64,000 bases of DNA from Pachypanchax playfairii (taxonomy: Eukaryota > Chordata > Actinopteri > Cyprinodontiformes > Aplocheilidae), in assembly GCA_006937955.1 (NCBI GenBank), contig SSNP01000030.1:4283170-4347169 (forward strand), read 5' to 3'. Under the pieces are notes generated by a model, which was not told the DNA's origin, searched no databases, and saw nothing but the letters and a program-made list of their open reading frames with translations. This document shows, piece after piece, positions 49,207 through 64,000 of this stretch (position 1 is the stretch's first letter; every line of letters begins with the position of its first letter). A program made the translations under genes and the position numbers.

Positions 49207-50295
49207 TATACACTCACCGGCCACTTTATTAGGTACACCTGTCCAACTGCTCGTTAACACTTAATTTCTTATCAGCCAATCACATGGCGGCAACTCAGTG
49301 CATTTAGGCATGTACACATGGTCAAGACAATCTCCTGCAGTTCAAACCGAGCATCAGTATGGGGAAGGAAGGTGATTTGAGTGACTTTGAACGTGGCATG
49401 GTTGTTGGTGCCAGAATGGCTGGTCTGAGTATTTCAGAAACTGCTGATCTACTGGGATTTTCACGCACAACCATCTCTAGGGTTTACAGAGAATGGTCCG
49501 AAAAAGAAAAAATATCCAGTGAGCGGCAGTTCTGTGGGCGGAAATGCCTTGTTGATGCCAGAGGTCAGAGGAGAATGGCCAGACTGGTTCGAGCTGATAG
49601 AAAGGCAACAGTGACTCAAATAACCACTCGTTACAACCACGGTAGGCAGAAGAGCATCTCTGAACGCACAGTACGTCGAACTTTGAGGCAGATGGGCTAC
49701 AGCAGCAGAAGACCACGCCGGGTGCCACTCCGTCAACAACATGAAAGCATGGATCCATCCTGCCTTGTATCAACGGTTCAGGCTGGTGGTGGTGGTGTAA
49801 TGGTGTGGGGAATATTTTCTTGGCACTCTTTGGGGCCCCTTGGTACCAATTGAGCATCGTTACAACGCCACAGCCTACCTGAGTATTGTTGCTGACCATG
49901 TCCATCCCTTTATGACCACAATGTACCCAACTTCTGATGGCTACTTTCAGCAGGATAATGCGCCATGTCATAAAGCTGGAATCATCTCGGACTGGTTTCT
50001 TGAACATGACAATGAGTTCACTGTACTCAAGTGTTCTCCACAGTCACCAGATCTCAATCCAATAGAGCATCTTTGGGATGTGGTGGAACAGGAGATTCGC
50101 ATCATGGATGTGCAGCCGACAAATCTGCGCCAACTGTGTGATGCCATCATGTCAGTATGGACCAAACTCTCTGAGGAATGCTTCCAGCACCTTGTTAAAT
50201 CTATGCCACGAAGAATTGAGGCAGTTCTGAAGGCAAAAGGGGGTCCAACCCGTTACTAGCATGGTGTACCTAATAAAGTGGCCGGTGAGTGTATA
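49207..50295 (+). mobile_element. Tc1-like transposon, internally deleted
   Basis: Both ends read TATACACTCACCGGCCACTT (start) and its complement (end at 50295), which are terminal inverted repeats with TA duplication. Between them lies a broken transposase reading frame, listed separately. Confidence 0.88.
49359..50259 (+). pseudogene. Broken Tc1-family transposase
   Basis: The first part (49359-49853) encodes the paired DNA-binding domain: MGKEGDLSDFERGMVVGARM, then ISRVYREWS and RRTLRQMGYSSRRPRRVPL. After residue ~127 the protein jumps to HESMDPSCLV, so the segment expected to hold the first catalytic Asp is deleted. A frameshift near 49845 then moves coding to another frame (YFQQDNAPCH with the second Asp, SPDLNPIEHLW with the Glu, ending GGPTRY at 50259). 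The catalytic triad is incomplete, so the copy is dead. Confidence 0.85.
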
Positions 50296-51072
50296 AATAG
50301 ATTAATAATAGGTAAATAGATGCATTCTCTCCATTAGGCACCGCCCACTTTTTGTTTTCCTGTTCAACTGCACTTGTATCTGTAAATTCCTGCTATAGCA
50401 TTAGCATTGTACGCAAACTGGCATCACGGAAGGACGATGACAGTTTGGGAACTTTACAGAAATACACTAAGTGGTCTTGGTGATTTGGATTTGTGAGATT
50501 TGTCTGAAGTCAATCACCAAAACCTTTTATTTAGCAGAGGTTTAAGTGAAGTTCAGAAAGACAGTGATGTTTAACATTTTAACAGCAATGAGTTAATTTT
50601 TTTATCAACTCTAACCTGTAGAACTGCTTCTAAAATATATATATATTTTGGTATTCAGTCGTCTGAATTTGTATATGATCTCTGGCTCTGGTTAGGTGCT
50701 AGTTTAAGAATGTCTGAGTTCTGACCTGTTAACAAAAGCCTCCAATCAGGAGGGTCATTTGGTCTGTTTGACAAATGAAACCATTCACACCTTGTTTGTG
50801 TGTGTGTTGTAATCCAAGCTTCTTTGTTTCATAACACTGACCTACTGTCCTGTTTTATAGATGCAGGACAGCAGAGTTCAGTCCATATTATTAAGTCAAG
50901 AGGTGCAAAGTTTCCTAAAACATTAACATTATTTAGGCTGTCTGTATTAGATGGACAGCAGGATGCAGAAAACTTGAAATTGTGGAGTTAGACATAAAAT
51001 GGAATCTATTGGAGAACACAGAATCGTGTAGAATTCACTAAAAAGAAGCCACCTGTATGTGTTACCTGTTAA

Positions 51073-51661
51073 AGCTGCTATCCTTAATTAGCATAACAAA
51101 TTAGCTAAACATATTTTTTTCATTCACTTTAAAAACGTTTTAACACAGCGTGAAGAAAAATATGTTGTAAAAAAAAACGATAAAAAATAATTAAGTGGTT
51201 CTCTTGTATTTGTCTAAAAACATCAACCAATCAAATGGTTTGGCCCGAAAGGAATGATTGGACAGTCTCTCCAGTCATATGGACTTCCGCATTTATTTGG
51301 CTTCTGTGTTCCTAAAAACTGAGACATATTAGTGCAGCACACCACTGCTGGGAGTGTTCGCCGCTCTACCACGTCACAGCAGGAGAAACAGCCGCCGGCT
51401 GGTTCCACGTCAGGTTCAGGACAAAGTAACAATTAATGTCAGTTGTTCGTTGTTATATTGTTTTCACTTACCGGTGATTCCGCCATGTTACGGTACTTGA
51501 ATGAACGGACCAGTGTCTTGCACTCGATCGTCTTATGGGGATACGCGTGTTTCCAAACCTAGGGGGGCGTGGCTTAGGAATTCTACCTGCCGGGAGTGGC
51601 GAGTGTTCTGTGACTTTGTTGACAGTCTAAGCTAGGCAATTTGAAATCGGGTATATCACCT
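51073..51661. mobile_element. Possible TTAA-flanked MITE
   Basis: TTAA stands before AGCTGCTATCC on the left and after GGTATATCACCT on the right, giving imperfect terminal repeats. The interior is unlike the nearby introns (GC-richer, with CACTTACCGGTGATTCCGCC). Terminal similarity is modest, so this is tentative. Confidence 0.35.
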
Positions 51662-52052
51662 TTAAAGCATGCCCCCCCCCCATGCACACACAGGGAAGGG
51701 AAAAAGTGTAATGGTCATCTACGGCAACCCGACCCACTGAAACACCAGAGTCCTCATAAAAATGAAGGGAAATGAGACTTTGTGTGAAATTCAGAACAGA
51801 GCAAAACTACAAAAACAATGACTTTTTGTGTAACAGGAGAACGTCTTTTCTGTAAGTTTTGTCAGAAAACGATTAACTGGACCCCCAATAATAAATGTGA
51901 CAACCATTTCCAGTCGAAGACTCGCACCAGAAAGAGATCAGAAACAAGCTAACAAGAGCCGCTCACCTCAGCAAAGTGCTGAATAAGGTTGGGTGAGATG
52001 TAAAATTTTCCCAACCGATATTCATTGTTCCAATAAATAATGATGGGAGATA

Positions 52053-53654
52053 CAGTGGGGCAAAAAAGTATTTAGTCAGCCACCAATTGTGTAAGTTCTC
52101 CCACTTAAAAAGATCAGAGAGGCCTGTAATTTTCATCATAGGTATACCTCAACTATGAGAGACAAAATGAGGAAAAAAAATCCAGAAAACCACATTGTCT
52201 GATTTTTAAAGAATTTATTTGCAAATTATGGTGGAAAATAAGTATTTGGTCAATAACAAAAGTTAATCTCAATACTTTGTTATATAGCCTTTGTTGGCAA
52301 TGACAGAGGTCAAACGTTTTCTGTAAGTCTTCACAAGGTTTTCACACACTGTTGCTGGTATTTTGGCCCATTCCTCCATGCAGATCTCCTCTAGAGCAGT
52401 GATGTTTTGGGGCTGACGCTGGGCAACACGGACTTTCAACTCCCTCCAGAGATTTTCTATGGGGTTGAGATCTGGAGACTGGCTAGGCCACTCCAGGACC
52501 TTGAAATGCTTCTTACGAAGCCACTCCTTCGTTGCCCGGGCGGTGTGTTTGGGATCATTGTCATGCTGAAAGACCCAGCCACGTCTCATTTTCAATGCCC
52601 TTGCTGATGGAAGGAGGTTTTCACTCAAAATCTTACGATACATGGCCCCATTCATTCTTTCCTTTACACGGATCAGTCGTCCTGGTCCCCTTGCAGAAAA
52701 ACAGCCCCAAAGCATGATGTTTCCACCCCCATGCTTTACAGTAGGTATGGTGTTCTTTGGATCCAACTCAGCATTCTTTCCCCTCCAAACACGACAAGTT
52801 GAGTTTCTACCAAAAAGTTCTATTTTGGTTTCATCTGACCATATGATGTTCTCCCAATCCTCTTCTGGATCATCCAAATGCTCTCTAGCAAACCGCAGAC
52901 GGGCCTGGACGTGTCCTGGCTTCAGCAGGGGGACACGTCTGGCACTGCAGGATTTGAGTCCCTGGCGGCGTAGTGTGTTACTGATGGTAGCCTTTGTTAC
53001 TTTGGTCCCAGCTCTCTGCAGGTCATTCACTAGGTCCCTCCGTGTGGTTCTGGGATTTTTGCTCACCGTTCTTGTGATCATTTTGACCCCACGGGGTGAG
53101 ATCTTGCGTGGAGCCCCAGATCGAGGGAGATTATCAGTGGTCTTGTATGTCTTCCATTTTCTAATAATTGCTCCCACAGTTGATTTCTTCACACCAAGCT
53201 GCTTACCTATTGCAGATTCAGTCTTCCCAGCCTGGTGAAGGTCTACAATTTTGTTTCTGGTGTCCTTTGACAGCTCTTTGGTCTTGGCCATAGTGGAGTT
53301 TGGAGCGTGACTGTTTGAGGTTGTGGACAGGTGTCTTTTATACTGATAACGAGTTCACACAGGTGCCATTAATACAGGTAATGAGTGGAGGACCGAGGAG
53401 CCTCTTAAAGACGTTACAGGTCTGTGAAAGCCAGAAATCTTACTTGTTTGTAGGTGACCAAATACTTATTTTCCACCATAATTTGCAAATAAATTCTTTA
53501 AAAATCAGACAATGTGATTTTCTGGATTTTTTTTCCTCATTTTGTCTCTCATAGTTGAGGTATACCTATGATGAAAATTACAGGCCTCTCTGATCTTTTT
53601 AAGTGGGAGAACTTACACAATTGGTGGCTGACTAAATACTTTTTTGCCCCACTG
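52053..53654 (-). mobile_element. Full-length Tc1-type transposon, apparently intact
   Basis: It is 1,602 bp, flanked by TA on both sides, and begins CAGTGGGGCAAAAAAGTATT. Its inverted repeats are about 200 bp (52053-52252 and 53455-53654) and I see one difference between them (ACCACATTG against ATCACATTG). Between them lies a single uninterrupted transposase gene. Near-identical ends and an open frame indicate a recent insertion. Confidence 0.93.
52269..53291 (-). CDS. Tc1/mariner transposase, complete open frame
   Basis: DDE transposase of 340 aa that cuts and pastes the surrounding element at TA sites. It starts at an ATG (MAKTKELSKDTRNKIVDLHQ) and ends ANKGYITKY. An N-terminal paired-like helix-turn-helix region (about residues 1-110) includes an AT-hook-like RSGAPRKI. 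The catalytic core has the full triad: D153 (IIWSDETKIE), D244 (VFQHDNDPKHT) and E279 (SPDLNPIENLW), the same spacing as in Sleeping Beauty-type enzymes. The glycine-rich KHGGGNIMLWGCF box is present. No stop, frameshift or missing key residue is visible. A bipartite basic nuclear-localisation region may lie near the domain border. Activity itself cannot be judged from sequence. Confidence 0.95.
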   Translation of the reverse strand: MAKTKELSKDTRNKIVDLHQAGKTESAIGKQLGVKKSTVGAIIRKWKTYKTTDNLPRSGAPRKISPRGVKMITRTVSKNPRTTRRDLVNDLQRAGTKVTKATISNTLRRQGLKSCSARRVPLLKPGHVQARLRFAREHLDDPEEDWENIIWSDETKIELFGRNSTCRVWRGKNAELDPKNTIPTVKHGGGNIMLWGCFSARGPGRLIRVKERMNGAMYRKILSENLLPSARALKMRRGWVFQHDNDPKHTARATKEWLRKKHFKVLEWPSQSPDLNPIENLWRELKVRVAQRQPQNITALEEICMEEWAKIPATVCENLVKTYRKRLTSVIANKGYITKY

Positions 53655-53747
53655 TATATTCACGCAGGTGATGTGTGACTTTTTGTGGGCGGAGCAGTGT
53701 AAATGCACGTGGGCTAATTTGCTCAATTAAAGCACAGAAATCCCAAA

Positions 53748-53981
53748 ATAGCGGAACTGGTTGCCAACAAAATAAATACAAATTCGCCTATTTGGGATTA
53801 TTTTGGCTTTAAAGCGGACAAAAAAGGTAAGCCACGGGAAACGCACTGCAGTTGCCGCACACCGGAGGAGAGGGCGGAGACAGAAATGAACTGTTACCTC
53901 AGCGAGGAGCCAATTGATACAGAAAAAGATCCACTTGTTTGGTGGAAAATGAAAAACGTTTCCCATTGTTGTCACCAATGA
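53748..53981 (+). pseudogene. hAT transposase remnant: BED start fused to hATC end
   Basis: A 77-codon open frame without its own ATG starts IAELVANKINTNSPIWDYFG, which resembles the beginning of a BED zinc finger in hAT transposases. It runs without a stop into YLSEEPIDTEKDPLVWWKM, the hAT C-terminal dimerisation motif. The two Cys of the finger (HCSC) are near the junction. Everything between, the whole catalytic domain, is missing. It belongs to the host hAT element around it. Confidence 0.65.
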
Positions 53982-54124
53982 CTCGAAAATATCGGTGCAT
54001 ACCGACTACAAACACACCTTCAGAACGCGTCATCAGCACCGCTGGTAATATTGTTAACTTACGCACAATAAAGTAAACATGCTTGTTTTACTGTCAAATA
54101 TAAACTATCTGGAAGAAATATTAG

Positions 54125-54312
54125 TAGGGATGCACGATAACTATTGACTTGAATTTATAGAGTTTCATGACCAGCTTTTTTTCTATAGCCAAAGACCCGG
54201 GATTTCGCCAACAAATTCATCATACGGAGCCGCTATTTTGTTATCGGTATCTGCTACGAAAAGCAGGAAGTTATCGGTATCGGTTGTAAAAATCTGTTAT
54301 TGTGCATCCCTA
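54125..54312. mobile_element. Small hAT MITE nested in the larger hAT element
   Basis: 188 bp with inverted ends TAGGGATGCACGATAAC and GTTATTGTGCATCCCTA. The flanking octamers AATATTAG (54117-54124) and AATATTAC (54313-54320) match at 7 of 8 positions. Non-coding. Confidence 0.7.
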
Positions 54313-56101
54313 AATATTACCTTATTGTTCATATTATTCCTGGGTTTAATTATTTTGAATTCGCCGTCAAAATGACGTTCAACTGCGGCGATTTTTTTTA
54401 TTTTTTATGAAAACGCACATGATCGCTGAAGAAGAACGTCTTTAGTTTACCTTTCGTTTGCTTTTGCATTTGTTGTTTCATGGGTTGTTTTTTCAGGGGC
54501 TGTGTCTTATTTTACTAATTAATAGGTCAAAAAAATTGTTCTTCAAAAACGATCGGTGGAGGGTTCAGGCAATCGCTGATAGTTGATAGATTTGTCCAAT
54601 CACCCAACCCTAGTGCTGAACATGTAAACAAATCAGCTGAAAGGAAGATTTTGTTAGAAAAAGGGATGTTGCTGAATAATAATCATTAAATGTGTGTTTT
54701 AAATATTCCTCTTGGTATTTTTCTCCATCCACTCCCTAATTAGACACTTTTTGGTAAATAGATTCAATTCGATTCTAATTCTTAGGTTGAAATTTTGATT
54801 CAGAATCGATTTCTGATTCAAATCACATCACTGTTAAGAGCTACTCTGTGAACTTTTGCAGAGGCTTCCACAAATTTAACTTTAGTCTCCTTAAACTCGT
54901 GGGTTTTTCTCTGAAAACTGACATGATGGTGTGACAAACTCAGGCTCAATTCACCATGAATCTAAAGCTTCACTCGTCACTATCTGGGTGAAGATCTTTC
55001 AAAATAAAACAAGGGATAGATTTACATGTCTATTTCAGATGTTGTCTGGACGTTTAGTGAAGCTGGAGCTGGTCAGGAGTTGGTAAGAGATCGGCGCTGC
55101 TCTGCTTCTTTTAGCTCCAGGTGAACTCAGACATTTGACGTGTTCTTGAAGTATTTGATTTTCATTTTGCAGCTTTTAGATGTGGAACATGTCACATCAG
55201 GCGCCTTCTGACCCGAGAAACTGTAAAACTCAAACATTAGCCTTCAGTGAAGACGTGCTGGTTATTTTTCTTTTACTTCCTGTATGTAGAATCATTAGCT
55301 TACAAGCTAAAGCTACCGAGGCTTCTGCCTGGCAACACAACATTCAGTGAGTTCACTTGGAAATGTTTGAAATCCTCTTTTTAAGTAACAAAACTTGGAA
55401 ATTTTGGATCAATTCAGAGTCTTAATAAGACTCTCAATTAGGACCCTAATAAATCCGATTTTAATGTGAAAGTCAGAAAAACAACAGATTTCACAGGCCC
55501 CTACAGAGGCCTGTTTATGAGCGCAGCCTGCAAATGAAAAGGCATTCCCTCATTTTCCTGGTATTCGTTTAAAACTATGAATAGTTAACACCTTTTACAT
55601 AACTTAGTAAATGGGAAAGTATTTCTGCTGCTGCTTCAGTTAGTCTTGCATCTAAACTCTGGACTCTTCATTATGTCAAACGAAACTGTGGGTCTGTGCT
55701 GGAGAGCAGCAGCTGAGTGTGTGGTTGGAATTACTGATGTAATTAGGTGCCGAGCTAACACGCTGCACAGTTTTAGGGAAACATAATAATAATAAATTGT
55801 CTAATGTTGCAGAAAACAAAAACCCCCATTGCAGGGAGGGCTGTCTGACTGATGTATTACTGATACATGTAACATGCGTGTATTTGACACTATCATGTTT
55901 GTGATATAACATCCAGAATTTACCCGCATGCTTTGGTTAGTAGGATCTTTCAGATACTGTTTAACAGTCTTCAGCCAACTTTAATGTCAAATCCAACACT
56001 TTTGATCCAGTTTGATAGATTGTGTATTAAACTTGTCAGAACATGTTTAATGTCTACATGAAGACGTGTGTGTGTGTGTGTGTCCTGCAGGCTGTGGTGG
56101 A

Positions 56102-63895
<7,794 letters not shown>

Positions 63896-64000
63896 GTGAG
63901 TCTGTTACTCAGTCCCAGCAGATGCATTCGCTTCTACAGATCTGTGAAACCGATATCTTGGTTGGGAATATTCAAACGAAGCAGTCCGTGCTCCTGTTTC

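Larger units (their letters stand above)
51984..54612 (+). mobile_element. hAT transposon with perfect 8-bp target duplication, hosting nested insertions
   Basis: The ends are TAAGGTTGGGTGA (start) and TCACCCAACCCTA (end), i.e. inverted repeats of the form TARGGTTGGGTGA. They are flanked by the identical octamer GTGCTGAA at 51976-51983 and 54613-54620, the 8-bp duplication of hAT transposition. Inside are a Tc1 element (52053-53654), remnants of hAT transposase (53748-53981) and a small hAT MITE (54125-54312). Without the insertions the original element would be about 0.8 kb, so it was already non-autonomous. Confidence 0.85.

Overview
This window is a vertebrate nuclear genome segment, most probably from a percomorph-type teleost. 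The evidence is intron-rich genes with GT-AG exons, long CA/GT microsatellites, an L2 retrotransposon tail and several DNA transposon families typical of fish. Every gene was named by translating exons and comparing them with remembered protein families. No database search was run, and exon joins were checked only by reading-frame arithmetic.

Genes from left to right: (1) dclk3 on the minus strand (1184-4806), a doublecortin-domain/protein-kinase gene. (2) A repeat-rich intergenic stretch of about 12 kb. (3) fabp3-type fatty-acid-binding protein on the plus strand (17685-20191, four exons, 133 aa). (4) zcchc17 on the minus strand (23741-25737, six coding exons, 249 aa), an S1-domain/CCHC nucleolar protein. 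(5) snrnp40 on the plus strand (27073-34233), a WD40 protein of the U5 snRNP, head-to-head with zcchc17 across a short CCAAT-box promoter. (6) nkain1 on the plus strand (36643-41178, 207 aa), a four-pass membrane protein that interacts with Na,K-ATPase. (7) The 5' part of pum1 on the plus strand (44.7 kb to the window end), which covers the N-terminal low-complexity region; the PUF repeats lie beyond the window. The order fabp3-zcchc17-snrnp40-nkain1-pum1 matches a conserved vertebrate block (human 1p35). dclk3 at the left edge is not part of that block in human.

Two structures dominate the non-genic sequence. First, a 293-bp unit recurs seven times (one copy cut by an assembly gap) and almost always abuts CA/GT arrays. 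Second, snrnp40 contains a 3.9-kb inverted repeat with 1,811-bp arms around a 259-bp spacer. Its left arm starts exactly at an N gap, exon 8 of snrnp40 is absent, and a TTAA-flanked foldback transposon sits at the centre. Assembly inversion through the foldback element is the simplest explanation.

The pum1 introns hold nested transposons. An intact 340-aa Tc1 transposase with near-identical 200-bp terminal repeats sits inside a hAT element with a perfect 8-bp target duplication, and a smaller hAT MITE lies in the same element. A second hAT element contains a PIF/Harbinger derivative that keeps a MADF-like exon. I saw no CRISPR array, prokaryotic operon, tRNA or rRNA gene, and nothing I can support as a wholly new molecular system. 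The best leads are the 293-bp unit, the palindrome and the young Tc1 copy.
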